Of a stretch of 56,665 bases of DNA, positions 31,115 through 40,267 are shown in pieces. A program made the translations under genes and the position numbers. The notes under the pieces are model-generated. The model was not told the origin of the DNA, did no database searches, and was given only the letters and a program-made list of their open reading frames with translations. Every line of letters starts with the position of its first letter. Positions within the stretch are counted from its first letter, which is position 1. Origin of the DNA: CAZCQG01 sp964500775 (GTDB lineage: Bacteria; Campylobacterota; Campylobacteria; Campylobacterales; CAZCQG01); the NCBI GenBank assembly GCA_964500775.1, contig CAZCQG010000013.1:1-56665 (forward strand). Reading direction: 5' to 3'.

Positions 31115-32103
31115 TCTTCTTCCACCTTTTTTAATAACGCCTCGTGACTAAGCCACTCGGTATTTACATCAGAGCTGTACTCAAAGCCATAAGAGAGATC
31201 TTCCCCTTTTTCGCCCAATGGATTTGTGGTATAGTCGACGATATTTGAGAACTGGATAGTCGGTTTGATGACGAAGTGGTCGTGAAATTCTAACGTGAGA
31301 TGTGAATCGTCTTTTGGCACCATCACTTCGTGGAGCTTCTCTCCGGGACGGATTCCAACGATTTTTTGCGGGAGATCGGGTGCTAGGGCGCTTGCTAGAT
31401 CGCTAATCTTCATCGAGGGGATTTTCGGGACGAAAATCTCGCCGCCGCGCTGTCTTTTGAGGGAATCTAATACAAAGTGCACCCCCTCTTTGAGAGTAAT
31501 AAAAAAGCGGGTCATCCGCGCATCGGTGATAGGAAGCTCGCTTGCTCCGTTTTCGATGAGCTTTTTAAAGAACGGTACGACCGAACCGCGGGAATTGATG
31601 ACGTTGCCGTAGCGCACGACCGAAAAGAGCGAGTCTTGCGTTCCTCGTATATTGTTTGCCGCGATGAAAAGTTTGTCGCTTGCGAGCTTTGTCGCTCCGT
31701 AGAGGTTGATAGGGCTTGCCGCTTTGTCGGTACTTAGTGCGATGATGTTTTTCACCCCGCAAGCAAGAGCGGCATCTATGACGTTTTGTGCACCGTTGAT
31801 GTTTGTTTTGATGCACTCCATCGGGTTGTATTCGGCGATAGGGACGTGTTTGAGCGCAGCGGCGTGTATCACGACATCCACTCCGCTCATCGCTTTTTGG
31901 AGCCGCTCCCTATCCCGCACGTCGCCGATAAAATAACGCATACACTTTTGGGAATATTCTTGTGCCATTTCGTATTGTTTGAGCTCATCCCTAGAGTATA
32001 TGATGAGGCGTTTTGGGGTAAAGCTTTGCAGTACTTCTTTGACGAAACGCTTGCCGAAGCTTCCCGTGCCGCCGGTGATTAAAACGGTTTTATTATCTAG
32101 CAT
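31111..32103 (-). CDS. pseB: PseB, UDP-N-acetylglucosamine 4,6-dehydratase (inverting)
   Basis: A 330-aa extended SDR enzyme: NAD-binding VLITGGTGSFGKRFVKEVL, then VIHAAALKHVPIAEYNPMECIKTN, and the catalytic LYGATKLASDKLF (YxxxK; the usual Tyr-Lys pair). It starts pseudaminic acid synthesis, which in Campylobacterota glycosylates flagellin. It sits alone here without the rest of the pse genes, as is common in the phylum, 2 bases after mrdA. Confidence 0.93.
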   Translation of the reverse strand: MLDNKTVLITGGTGSFGKRFVKEVLQSFTPKRLIIYSRDELKQYEMAQEYSQKCMRYFIGDVRDRERLQKAMSGVDVVIHAAALKHVPIAEYNPMECIKTNINGAQNVIDAALACGVKNIIALSTDKAASPINLYGATKLASDKLFIAANNIRGTQDSLFSVVRYGNVINSRGSVVPFFKKLIENGASELPITDARMTRFFITLKEGVHFVLDSLKRQRGGEIFVPKIPSMKISDLASALAPDLPQKIVGIRPGEKLHEVMVPKDDSHLTLEFHDHFVIKPTIQFSNIVDYTTNPLGEKGEDLSYGFEYSSDVNTEWLSHEALLKKVEEE

Positions 32104-32105
32104 TG

Positions 32106-33908
32106 TTAGTTATCCTTAAAATAATTGAGTTCATACATCGTGTTTATGACGTTTTTTACTACGCTTCCCGCCGCTTCTCCGCCGTGACCGCCGTGTTCGA
32201 CCATCACGGTGATGACGTATTTGGGATTTTCATACGGGGCAAAAGCGGTGAGCCACGCATGAGAGCGGTGAAAATATTCCATATCCTTTTCGTCGATTCT
32301 CTTTTCGTCGCTTTGCGAAATAGAGACCACCTGCGCCGTCCCCGTTTTACATCCGATCTTTACTTTCGTGCCGCGCGTGTGCCAATACGCCGTCCCCTCG
32401 GAATCGTTACATACGCCGTACATCCCTTCGCGCACCACTTGCAGTTTCTCTTTTTGAAAATCGCTCAACGTCTCTTTTATCTCGGGATTTATTTCGGTAT
32501 CTCCGCGATATTTTACAAAATGGGGCTTGATAATCTCTCCTGTGGCAAGTGCGGCGGTGTATTTGGCGATTTGGAGCGGCGTGGTGAGAAAATATCCTTG
32601 CCCGATGGCCGCAACAAGCGTCTCTCCGGTATACCAAGGCTCTTTATAGCGCTTCTCTTTCCAGTCGCTATCGGGGACAATACCTACGAATTCGTTCGGT
32701 AAATCGACACCCGTTTTGTTTCCCAGCCCTAAATCTTTGAGTGTTTTGGCGATGGAATCTATACCGCTTTTAAGGCTAAGCTTGTAAAAGTAGACATCCG
32801 CGCTTCGACGAATCGCGCGACGCATATCTACATAGCCGTGCCCCCCTTCTTTCCAGTCGCGAAATTTTCGCGATCCTAGTTCGAGCGATTCGGGACAAAA
32901 AATGTCGTCGTTCTCACCTATGATGTTATTCTCCAAAAATGATAACGCAACCCCCATCTTGATGGTCGATCCGGGCGGATAGAGTCCGTTTATGAGTTTA
33001 TTGGTAAATGGGTGGTGGGGATCGTTGATGAGCTCATCCCATTTTGTAAAGCTAATTCCGTCTACAAAGTCGTTCGTATTGTATCCGGGATAGCTACCTG
33101 CGGCGATTATTTCGCCGTTTCGTGCATCCATCACGACTGCCGCGCCGTATTTATCGTGCATATCAAATTGCTCGTCAAGCGCTTTTTGCACCCTAATGTC
33201 CATTGCAAGTATAAGATTGTTATTTTTTGAAGGGGGGATACGCTCTACCTCTTCGATCTCTTCGTTAAAAGCCGTTACTTTGATTTTCTTATATCCGAGC
33301 GACCCTTGCAAAAATTCGTTGTAGGTTTTTTCCAATCCGTTTTTTCCGATGTAGCCCGAGAGTTTTGCGATTTTATTATTTTCTATGTCTTTGAGATTCG
33401 CCTTGCCCGTATAGCCTACGATATGGGACGCCCCGGAAGAGTAGGGATAATATCTTTTTGTAGCCGGGATGATTTGGATATTCTCTATTTGATTGAGCTG
33501 CGTATAGAGGGCGTGCATCTTGTCGTACGGGATAAAATCGACTACCTTTATATAATCGTGGTTATAGTAGGAATCTTGCTTTTTATACGTATCAAGTAAA
33601 TCTTCCAAGAGCAACTCTTTATCCATCGAAGCGATTTGTCCGAGTATCTTGGCGAGCTCCGCCTCTTTTTTGCGTATATAAAGTCCCGGCGGCAATGCGA
33701 GGCTAAAACCGAGGCGATTGACCGCCAAAGGCTCTTTGTTTCTATCTAATATCAGTCCGCGCACGGGCAAAAGCGGCTCGGTCTTTATCGTATTTTGCTT
33801 GGCGAGTTCTTCAAAATAGGTGTTTGATTTGATGCTCAAAAAATAGATTCGCACCAATAATACCGCCCAAACAAGAGCAAATACGGTGATAACTAGTCTG
33901 ATTCTCAT
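32106..33908 (-). CDS. mrdA: Penicillin-binding protein 2 (MrdA)
   Basis: A 600-aa transpeptidase with one N-terminal membrane helix, a dimerisation/pedestal domain (PVRGLILDRNKEPLAVNRLG) and a transpeptidase domain: SxxK in YPPGSTIKMG, SxN variant SADVYFYKL and KTG in GCKTGTAQVV. It cross-links peptidoglycan during cell elongation. It overlaps the preceding membrane-protein gene by 4 bases. Confidence 0.94.
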   Translation of the reverse strand: MRIRLVITVFALVWAVLLVRIYFLSIKSNTYFEELAKQNTIKTEPLLPVRGLILDRNKEPLAVNRLGFSLALPPGLYIRKKEAELAKILGQIASMDKELLLEDLLDTYKKQDSYYNHDYIKVVDFIPYDKMHALYTQLNQIENIQIIPATKRYYPYSSGASHIVGYTGKANLKDIENNKIAKLSGYIGKNGLEKTYNEFLQGSLGYKKIKVTAFNEEIEEVERIPPSKNNNLILAMDIRVQKALDEQFDMHDKYGAAVVMDARNGEIIAAGSYPGYNTNDFVDGISFTKWDELINDPHHPFTNKLINGLYPPGSTIKMGVALSFLENNIIGENDDIFCPESLELGSRKFRDWKEGGHGYVDMRRAIRRSADVYFYKLSLKSGIDSIAKTLKDLGLGNKTGVDLPNEFVGIVPDSDWKEKRYKEPWYTGETLVAAIGQGYFLTTPLQIAKYTAALATGEIIKPHFVKYRGDTEINPEIKETLSDFQKEKLQVVREGMYGVCNDSEGTAYWHTRGTKVKIGCKTGTAQVVSISQSDEKRIDEKDMEYFHRSHAWLTAFAPYENPKYVITVMVEHGGHGGEAAGSVVKNVINTMYELNYFKDN

Positions 33909-34378
33909 AAGAGTATCGCCAAGAAGAGTGCCTCAATGAAGGCATAATAGAAAATAATGGTCGAAAAATCGGGGACGGAGACGCGAAATAGCCCCCCTAA
34001 AAGCTCCATAAACACATAGTAGCCGAAATAGGCGTAAAAAATGAAAATCGGAATCAGGCATTTGTCGCAAACTAGAAATTGTCGAATCATAGGGAGTATA
34101 AACTCAAACGATAGATAGAAAAATATGACGCTGCTAAAAAATAGATACCCCTTGCTCGCTTCAAAAAGGAGCAAAAAGAATAGCAATGAAAATAAAAGGA
34201 GCTTGTTGTTTTTGCGGTACGCCTCATCGGCAAGTACGAAAGCTACGCCAAATAGGGGCGGGAGCACGTAATAAATATCACTTAATGATTCGTATCCTAC
34301 GATAAAAAGCGCTAATATAAACGCTTTTAAATAGTTTTTATCAAAGATATCTCGTCGCATATCGGAAAATGTTTGCAT
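33905..34378 (-). CDS. Integral membrane protein, MreD-like position
   Basis: A 157-aa protein with about five hydrophobic segments (LKAFILALFIVGYESLSDIYYVLPPLFGVAFVL, LLLFSLLFFLLLF, FLVCDKCLIPIFIFYAYFGYYVF). Its place before mrdA is where MreD or a similar elongation factor often lies, but the sequence resemblance is too weak to name it. ATG 34378 is preceded by GGTGG; it overlaps the acetyltransferase gene by 52 bases. Upstream reading to 34396 lacks a start signal. Confidence 0.7.
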   Translation of the reverse strand: MQTFSDMRRDIFDKNYLKAFILALFIVGYESLSDIYYVLPPLFGVAFVLADEAYRKNNKLLLFSLLFFLLLFEASKGYLFFSSVIFFYLSFEFILPMIRQFLVCDKCLIPIFIFYAYFGYYVFMELLGGLFRVSVPDFSTIIFYYAFIEALFLAILL

Positions 34379-34785
34379 TTGATACAATCCACCCAAACTT
34401 TTTGATCGGGAATCTCCTCTTTGGGTACTTCTACGAAACCCAATCTCAAGAAAAAATCCCTTTGGTACGTGAGCGCCAAAACCCTCTTTAGTCCTAGCTC
34501 TTTGGCTTCTTGCAGAGCGTACTCGACTATTTGTCTACCGATTCCTTTCCCTCGGTACGATTGTTTGATAATGAGACTTCGTATCTCGCCGAGTGCACTA
34601 TCAAATATATAAAGGGCGCAAAAACCGACAATCTCATCATCGTCTCTGGCAATGACATATGAGCGTATGGCATTTGCTATCTCATCCTCGCTACGCTCTA
34701 GGATGATCCCGCCTTCTACCTCGGGGCGGACAAGCGCTTGCATTTTTTCTATATCGGCTAGCGTGGCTTTAGTGATGTGTATCAA
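34327..34785 (-). CDS. GNAT acetyltransferase (short ArgA-like N-acetylglutamate synthase type)
   Basis: A 152-aa GNAT protein: motif A IRSLIIKQSYRGKGIGRQIVEYAL (Q/RxxGxG/A acetyl-CoA loop), FFLRLGFVEVPKEEIPDQKVWVDCIKC and a C-terminal CKHFPICDE. The FxKxGF...KxxxDCxxC layout matches short ArgA-type synthases of arginine synthesis in Campylobacterota. The function is inferred. Overlaps engB by 4 bases. Confidence 0.82.
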   Translation of the reverse strand: MIHITKATLADIEKMQALVRPEVEGGIILERSEDEIANAIRSYVIARDDDEIVGFCALYIFDSALGEIRSLIIKQSYRGKGIGRQIVEYALQEAKELGLKRVLALTYQRDFFLRLGFVEVPKEEIPDQKVWVDCIKCKHFPICDEISLIKTI

Positions 34786-35384
34786 TTTTTCACTCCGAAT
34801 AATTGGGTATCTATAGCTTCTCGCAGTGTGTCGGCACCGTTATTTTTGAGCGCACTCGTAAAAACACCCCCTTTGAAATTATTTTTGAGCTTGGCAAGTT
34901 CGGATTGGGTGAGTTTATCGGTTTTGGTAAAAACCGTGAGGATATTTTGATACGGTTTTTTTATCGATTCGACAAAAGCGAGGGTGTCATCGTCATTGTC
35001 GAGATTGGGATGCCTGCTGTCTCGCAAAAGGATAAAAAGATGGATGCTGCTCCGCTCTTTTAAAAACGTTGCAAGCTTCTCTTCCCATCCTCTTTTTTGC
35101 TCTTTTGAGACCTTTGCATAGCCGTATCCCGGGAGGTCGACTATTCTATATATCCGTTGCTCCCCGTCTCTCTCCATTGTCGTCTCGAAAAAATTTATAA
35201 GCTGTGTTTTTCCCGGAGTAGCGGAGCTTTTAGCGAGATTTTTTCGCTGCAATAAAAGATTGAGCAAGGTGCTTTTTCCCACATTGCTTCGACCGATGAT
35301 TACCGCTTCGCTTTTATCTTCGGGGAGGGAATCCTTGATACTTTGCGCCGATTTGACGAATTTCGCATCCAAGACTTTAATCAA
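34782..35384 (-). CDS. engB: EngB (YsxC/YihA) ribosome biogenesis GTPase
   Basis: A 200-aa GTPase: G1 IIGRSNVGKSTLLN, G3 VDLPGYGYAKVSK, G4 VFTKTDKL and TSAL-type G5 (VFTSALKNNG). It assists 50S subunit assembly. ATGA overlaps on both sides (lptA upstream, acetyltransferase downstream). Confidence 0.95.
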   Translation of the reverse strand: MIKVLDAKFVKSAQSIKDSLPEDKSEAVIIGRSNVGKSTLLNLLLQRKNLAKSSATPGKTQLINFFETTMERDGEQRIYRIVDLPGYGYAKVSKEQKRGWEEKLATFLKERSSIHLFILLRDSRHPNLDNDDDTLAFVESIKKPYQNILTVFTKTDKLTQSELAKLKNNFKGGVFTSALKNNGADTLREAIDTQLFGVKN

Positions 35385-35857
35385 CGGAGATTCTCGTCGT
35401 CGATATTGAAGATAAATTTTACCGGTTTGTTTTCGGAGCTAGTCACTTCGGCTTTTTGGTTTGCTTTATCTAGGGTGATTTTATCCCCCGTGATTTTGTT
35501 GCCGTTTTTGGATTCGGTAATCTCTACGTTGCCGCTAAGGACGTACGATTTTTTTTTCGCATCATAGGTGATTTTTTGCGCCTTCCCTTTATAGACACTC
35601 CCTTTCTCAAGCTCAATGGAAAAATTCACATTGCCCGCTGCTACAAAAGTCTCGGGTTTTTTCTTGGAATCGAAAAATACCTCTAATGTGTCTGAACGTA
35701 TAGAATCCCGCTCTTTGGTGATTTGTACGTTGCCGATGAATGAGGTCTTATTATTTGCCCCTTCGGCGACAAACCTATCGGAGCGTATCTCTAACTCCCC
35801 TTTTGCACAAAGGATCGAAAAAGAGAGCGTGAGTAGAAAAATAATTTTTTTTATCAT
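35381..35857 (-). CDS. lptA: LptA, periplasmic lipopolysaccharide transport protein
   Basis: A 158-aa protein with an N-terminal signal peptide (MIKKIIFLLTLSFSILCAKG) and the OstA/LptA beta-jellyroll repeats (ELEIRSDRFVAEGANNKTSFIGNVQITKERDSIRSDTLEVFF). It bridges LptC in the inner membrane to LptD. Gene order lptC-lptA-engB supports it. Overlaps both neighbours by 4 bases. Confidence 0.9.
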   Translation of the reverse strand: MIKKIIFLLTLSFSILCAKGELEIRSDRFVAEGANNKTSFIGNVQITKERDSIRSDTLEVFFDSKKKPETFVAAGNVNFSIELEKGSVYKGKAQKITYDAKKKSYVLSGNVEITESKNGNKITGDKITLDKANQKAEVTSSENKPVKFIFNIDDENLR

Positions 35858-36390
35858 AGATTCTTTACCTTTGCAAATATTTTTTTGGCTTCGAGTTTTT
35901 GTTGTTCTTTGTATATTTTATATCCGATTCCAAAGACATCAGCCTCTTTATAGGTCGCATCGAACGCTTCATCGGAATCTAGAATACCGTTTTTTTTATA
36001 ATAGGTCGCCGAAAGGCTTTTGAAATTCAAATCATTATCGGCGGTAAGCTCAAAACCGTCGCTAAAACGTATCGTATCTTTCGTATCGGTCGCATTTTTT
36101 GCGGAGAGAAAATATCTTCTCTTGCCTGTGATGTGGAGGATAGAGATGGTATCAATGTCTATCTCGTCCTCTTTCATTTGTGCGTGCTCGATTATCGCGA
36201 TAGTCTGCATACCGGCATTATCGAGTTTCTTGTATGTCGCATTGTCGATATTTACCCTTTGCTTCGTCTCTCCCAAAAGGTGTGCGTCGCTTGTATAGGA
36301 TTTGAAATCGTATATTAGGAAAACACTAAGAAAAAATAAAAACAGAAAGAAGAGATTAATCTTCCGTCCAGAGCTTAAGAAACTTTTCAT
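35854..36390 (-). CDS. lptC: LptC, inner-membrane lipopolysaccharide export protein
   Basis: A 178-aa protein with one N-terminal membrane helix (INLFFLFLFFLSVFLIYDF) and a periplasmic jellyroll (DAHLLGETKQRVNIDNATYKKLDNAGMQTIAIIEHAQMKEDEIDIDTISI). It passes lipopolysaccharide from LptBFG to LptA. It lies upstream of lptA and overlaps kdsC by 35 bases. Sequence conservation is low, so the name rests partly on context. Confidence 0.85.
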   Translation of the reverse strand: MKSFLSSGRKINLFFLFLFFLSVFLIYDFKSYTSDAHLLGETKQRVNIDNATYKKLDNAGMQTIAIIEHAQMKEDEIDIDTISILHITGKRRYFLSAKNATDTKDTIRFSDGFELTADNDLNFKSLSATYYKKNGILDSDEAFDATYKEADVFGIGYKIYKEQQKLEAKKIFAKVKNL

Positions 36391-36859
36391 ATAAACCGTC
36401 TTTTTTTAGTATTATCTCTACCATCTCTCTAATAGCGCCCTCACCGCCGTTTTTTTGGAGCTTGTGCTGTACGAGCGAGAGTATCTCTTCGCTAGCATCC
36501 GCGGGCGCGAAGCTTAGACCGCAGGTTTTGAGCATCCTATAGTCGTTTAAATCATCACCGATTGCCGCGATTTGTTTTACCTTTATCCCCTCTTTTTTGG
36601 CGATCTCTTTGAGGGCGGTCTCTTTATTTTTGCAGTTTTGGTACACATAGGAGATTCCAAGCTCTTTGGCTCTTCGCTCCACTACCTTGCTATTGCGTCC
36701 CGTAACTATCGCCGCCTTTTTCCCCATCCGTATCCAGCTCACTATTGCCAAGCCGTCTTTTACGCTGAAAGATTTATACTCTCCACCTTCGCCGTCATAC
36801 GTTATATCGCCGTTTGTGAGCGTCCCGTCGACGTCTAATGCTAAAACCTCTATGTTCAT
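36356..36859 (-). CDS. kdsC: KdsC, 3-deoxy-D-manno-octulosonate-8-phosphate phosphatase
   Basis: A 167-aa HAD phosphatase: LALDVDGTLTNGDI (nucleophile D8 and acid D10), AAIVTGRNSKVVERRAKELGI and AIGDDLNDYRMLKTCGLSFAP. It produces Kdo for lipopolysaccharide core, fitting the lpt neighbours. Overlaps hisB by 4 bases. Confidence 0.93.
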   Translation of the reverse strand: MNIEVLALDVDGTLTNGDITYDGEGGEYKSFSVKDGLAIVSWIRMGKKAAIVTGRNSKVVERRAKELGISYVYQNCKNKETALKEIAKKEGIKVKQIAAIGDDLNDYRMLKTCGLSFAPADASEEILSLVQHKLQKNGGEGAIREMVEIILKKDGLYEKFLKLWTED

Positions 36860-37428
36860 AACACCCCTTTAGTACTTGGTATTCCATACCCTTCCGTCTT
36901 TTTTGCCGCGCGCCTCAAGGCGATAGCAAAAGCTTTAAATGCGCTCTCGGCGACGTGGTGACGGTTTTTCCCCCGTTTTTTCACCAAATGCACGCTAAGA
37001 CCCGCATTGATGACGAGTGCGCGGAAAAACTCTTCGAAGAGTTCGCAATCAAAATCTCCCACTTTGCCGTCAAGCTCTAGGTCATACACCAAAAAAGCTC
37101 TGTTGCTTACGTCCATATCGCACTCTACGCTACTCTCATCCATCACGCAGACCGAGTTGGCGAAGCGTTCGATATTTTGGATAGGGAAAAGCTCTTTGTT
37201 GAGCGCTTGACCGAGTACTATACCGACATCTTCGACGCTGTGGTGAAAGTCGATATGGGTATCCCCTTTGCAGGAGAGTTCAAGGTTTAAAAAAGCGTGT
37301 TTGGAGAGTGATTCGAGCATATGGTCGAAGAATCCTATGCCGGTATTGATCGCATATTCCCCTTTACCGTAGAGTTCTAATTTTACGGCGATGTCGGTCT
37401 CTTTTGTTTTTCTTTCTAGCGTTACCAC
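36856..37428 (-). CDS. hisB: HisB, imidazoleglycerol-phosphate dehydratase
   Basis: A 190-aa monofunctional enzyme: IGFFDHMLESLSKHAFLN, DIHFDFHHSVEDVGIVLGQAL-type metal motif (HHSVED) and HHVAESAFKAFA near the end. It makes imidazole-acetol phosphate in histidine synthesis. It lacks the phosphatase domain of the E. coli fusion. Placed away from other his genes, as is usual in the phylum. Confidence 0.95.
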   Translation of the reverse strand: MVTLERKTKETDIAVKLELYGKGEYAINTGIGFFDHMLESLSKHAFLNLELSCKGDTHIDFHHSVEDVGIVLGQALNKELFPIQNIERFANSVCVMDESSVECDMDVSNRAFLVYDLELDGKVGDFDCELFEEFFRALVINAGLSVHLVKKRGKNRHHVAESAFKAFAIALRRAAKKTEGYGIPSTKGVL

Positions 37429-37429
37429 G

Positions 37430-38233
37430 TTATTCTCCTATGATAAATGCGTTTTTAAATTTTCCCGAGGCGACGAAATCCCTCGCTTCCTCTTCGCTCC
37501 TAAACCCATCAAGCCACACGCGATAAATCGGCGCATCATCTAGCGTACCCTCTTTTACTACCGAGTGGTAACGCTCTTCTACTAAAAGATTTTCACCCGC
37601 ATACCGCTTCGCGCCGTCCTCTTTCCTAAACGCGCCTATTTGGACATAGAACTTCCCTAGTTCCATACTTTTTTGGGTCGTATCGGTTTGCAAGGTGTTG
37701 ATATTGCCTTGGAATCCGAGTATCTCCAAACTCACGGGCGCAGTCCCGGTGATGTCTATACCTACCTCTTTTCCCGCGACGTAGGAGAGGTCTATGATAC
37801 GCCCCGCTACAAAAGGTCCTCGGTCGTTTACCCGCACGATAGTACTTTTTCCGTTGTTTTTGTTTGTCACTTTTACTACGGTATTCATCGGGAGGGTCTT
37901 GTGAGCGGCGGTTTTTTTATACATACTGTAGTCTTCGCCGTTGCTTGTTTTTTTGCCGTGGAAGTTCGGTCCGTACCAACTCGCTATCCCGTCGTACTTT
38001 TCACCGACGGAGACGGTAGTGGGGTAGTACCATTTTCCGCTAATCTGATAGGGTTTCATCGTCGCTTTGTGCATCGCTTCGCTATCTCTAATCGTGTCGT
38101 CGCTCTGTATGGGCGCACTCGTGTCTACCGGGTGGTAGGTGTAGCTACGGGTCGAGAAATTCACAAAATCGATGCCGCATCCGCTCAAAAGCAATAAGGA
38201 GAGAGAAACAAGGGTTTTAGTTAGGGATGACAA
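37430..38233 (-). CDS. rlpA: RlpA-like septal lipoprotein with SPOR domain
   Basis: A 267-aa lipoprotein: lipobox LLLLSGC, the double-psi beta-barrel (GIASWYGPNFHGKKTSNGEDY, VRVNDRGPFVAGRIIDLS) with the lytic-transglycosylase-like Asp, then a SPOR domain at the C-terminus (KFYVQIGAFRKEDGAKRYAGE) binding denuded septal glycan. It cuts glycan strands lacking stem peptides during separation. Overlaps the LysM transglycosylase gene by 17 bases. Confidence 0.93.
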   Translation of the reverse strand: MSSLTKTLVSLSLLLLSGCGIDFVNFSTRSYTYHPVDTSAPIQSDDTIRDSEAMHKATMKPYQISGKWYYPTTVSVGEKYDGIASWYGPNFHGKKTSNGEDYSMYKKTAAHKTLPMNTVVKVTNKNNGKSTIVRVNDRGPFVAGRIIDLSYVAGKEVGIDITGTAPVSLEILGFQGNINTLQTDTTQKSMELGKFYVQIGAFRKEDGAKRYAGENLLVEERYHSVVKEGTLDDAPIYRVWLDGFRSEEEARDFVASGKFKNAFIIGE

Positions 38234-39440
38234 TTCTATCTCCCGGCTTTATAAGCGTCGTTTTTAAATCGTTGATCTCCATTATTTCGCTAGGAGCTAC
38301 TCGGAACATTTTTGAGATCGAGTAAATAGTGTCGCCGTTTTTTACCATATAGTGGTCGGATTGTTCTTTTTCTCTGTTGTTATAGACGGGGATGATGAGG
38401 TTTTGATTGAGACTTAGCATATTACTTCTAAGCTTGTTGGCATCTTTTATGATTCTCCAACTGATATTATATTTGTCCCCTATGGCACTAAGCGTATCCC
38501 CTCGTTTGACCGAGTGTACGAGAAAGTAGTTTTTCGGATTTTTCGCAGGGTCGAAATTCTCTTTAAAGGTCGAGAGATTCGTATAGGGGATATAGATGTC
38601 GTAGTCGCTAGCGTAGGGCGGAGTAAAATCGTAGCGAAGATGGCGATTGTAATTTTTGAGCTCGCCGAGCTCCACACCCGCACTTTGGGCGATATATCCT
38701 AGGTGTGTCCCCCCTTTGACCTTGACGGTCGTGATGGGTTTGCCTGCACCCCGATTCAAAAAGTGTGCCATATCGGTGTTGCTCAAAAAGTCTACATCAT
38801 TGAATGCGATAGCGATGGAGAGAATCTTGCGAATATAGTTCCTGCTCTCTCTAGGGAGATATTTTTTCTTTGTGTTCAAAAGAATGCTTAGATTATCGGT
38901 ACCGGCTTGCTTGATAGCCCTAGATAGTCTCCCGTCGCCGCAGTTATAGGCGATTGCCGCGAGATACCATTTGCCGAATTTGTCATGGAGGTAGGAGAGA
39001 TATTTGATCGCCGCTTCGGTCGATTTTATAGGATCGCGCCGTTCATCGACGTACGAATCTATCTTCAATCCGTAGAGCTTTGCGGTTCCGGGGATGAATT
39101 GCCAAAGACCGGAAGCTTTTTTTACCGAATATGCTCTAGGGGAAAACTCCGATTCTGCCATCGCAAGATACAAAAACTCTTGCGGAATCCCTGCTTCGTT
39201 TATCATCTGCTTGAGAGTAGAGATAAACATAAACCCTTCGTCGTATTTTTTTAGCAAATGGTCGATTCTGTAATTAAGAATCGAGCTTTTCATTTGGATA
39301 AAGTTCGGGTCGTGTAAAAAGCTCTCCTCCACGTCAAAACTTTTCAAGACCTGAATGTCGGTGTCGTTGTAGCCTTCATCGATGAGCGATCCAAAAAGGA
39401 GTGTCGCGCTCAAAAAAACGGTTGCAATTATTTTTTTCAT
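38217..39440 (-). CDS. MltD-like lytic transglycosylase with two LysM domains
   Basis: A 407-aa exported enzyme: signal peptide, SLT domain at about 90-230 with the catalytic Glu in FLYLAMAESEFSPRAYSVKKASGLWQFIPGTAKLYGLKID, then two LysM repeats (HSVKRGDTLSAIGDKYNISWRII, MVKNGDTIYSISKMFRVAP). It cleaves peptidoglycan strands with anhydro-MurNAc formation. The name mltD is by resemblance; I leave the symbol blank. Confidence 0.92.
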   Translation of the reverse strand: MKKIIATVFLSATLLFGSLIDEGYNDTDIQVLKSFDVEESFLHDPNFIQMKSSILNYRIDHLLKKYDEGFMFISTLKQMINEAGIPQEFLYLAMAESEFSPRAYSVKKASGLWQFIPGTAKLYGLKIDSYVDERRDPIKSTEAAIKYLSYLHDKFGKWYLAAIAYNCGDGRLSRAIKQAGTDNLSILLNTKKKYLPRESRNYIRKILSIAIAFNDVDFLSNTDMAHFLNRGAGKPITTVKVKGGTHLGYIAQSAGVELGELKNYNRHLRYDFTPPYASDYDIYIPYTNLSTFKENFDPAKNPKNYFLVHSVKRGDTLSAIGDKYNISWRIIKDANKLRSNMLSLNQNLIIPVYNNREKEQSDHYMVKNGDTIYSISKMFRVAPSEIMEINDLKTTLIKPGDRIVIPN

Positions 39441-39475
39441 TGTTTCTTTTTCCTACGGTAATAAAAGTCTTAATT

Positions 39476-40267
39476 TTACTTTAAAATCGTTGAAAACTCC
39501 CTAAATAGTGAGGTTGCGTTTCTAGTCGTGATCTCTTCTAATGCGCTTTTTTCTATCTCCAAAATTTCGGCGATTTTTTCTACTATGTGATTGCAATAAC
39601 TCGGTTCATTCCTCTCTCCGCGAAACGGATGCGGCGTGAGATAGGGGGCATCGGTCTCGACGAGGAGCTTTTCAAGGGGGATTTTCTTGAGTACCTCGGG
39701 GAGCTTTTTGGCGTTTTTAAAAGTGATCACTCCGCCGATACCGTAATAAAAGTTTTTCTCCGCGAGTTTTAAAAGAATCTCATCGGCATTATAGCAATGG
39801 AGCACTCCGCCGACATCTTGGGCGTTTTGTTCTAAAAGTATCTCATAGCTTGCTTGCGAAGATTCGCGGATGTGGATGATGAGCGGTTTTTTGATTCTTT
39901 TTGCAAACTCTATTTGTTTGATAAAAACCTCTTTTTGGAGTGCTTTCTCTTCTGCTATCGCATCGGCACTTTCGGGTAAACGGTAGTAATCAAGTCCGCA
40001 TTCGCCGATAGCGATACATTTTTGATGACTCGAATATTCTTCAAGAAATGCTATGTCAAAAGCACTCGCGTCATAGGGATGAAAGCCGACGGCAAAGTAA
40101 CAATTTTGATATTGCTCGCAAATATCGATAGCTCTTTGGAGGGTTTTCGGGTCGGCACCGGGTATGAGGAATCCTCGCACATCTCTATCTAGTGCGCGTG
40201 AAAGGACGGCATCTAAATCCTCTAAATACCTTTCGTCGTCTAAATGGCAATGGGTGTCAATTATCAA
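39476..40267 (-). CDS. TatD-family metal-dependent hydrolase/DNase
   Basis: A 263-aa TIM-barrel hydrolase: LIIDTHCHLDDERY, HIRESSQASYEILL, HCYNADEILLKLAE and VETDAPYLTPHPFRGERNEP, carrying the metal-binding His/Glu/Asp. It acts as a 3'-5' exonuclease or deoxyribonuclease. I start it at TTG 40267, directly after AAGGAGG, overlapping the ribD stop; the longer reading from 40291 lies within ribD. Confidence 0.93.
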   Translation of the reverse strand: MIIDTHCHLDDERYLEDLDAVLSRALDRDVRGFLIPGADPKTLQRAIDICEQYQNCYFAVGFHPYDASAFDIAFLEEYSSHQKCIAIGECGLDYYRLPESADAIAEEKALQKEVFIKQIEFAKRIKKPLIIHIRESSQASYEILLEQNAQDVGGVLHCYNADEILLKLAEKNFYYGIGGVITFKNAKKLPEVLKKIPLEKLLVETDAPYLTPHPFRGERNEPSYCNHIVEKIAEILEIEKSALEEITTRNATSLFREFSTILK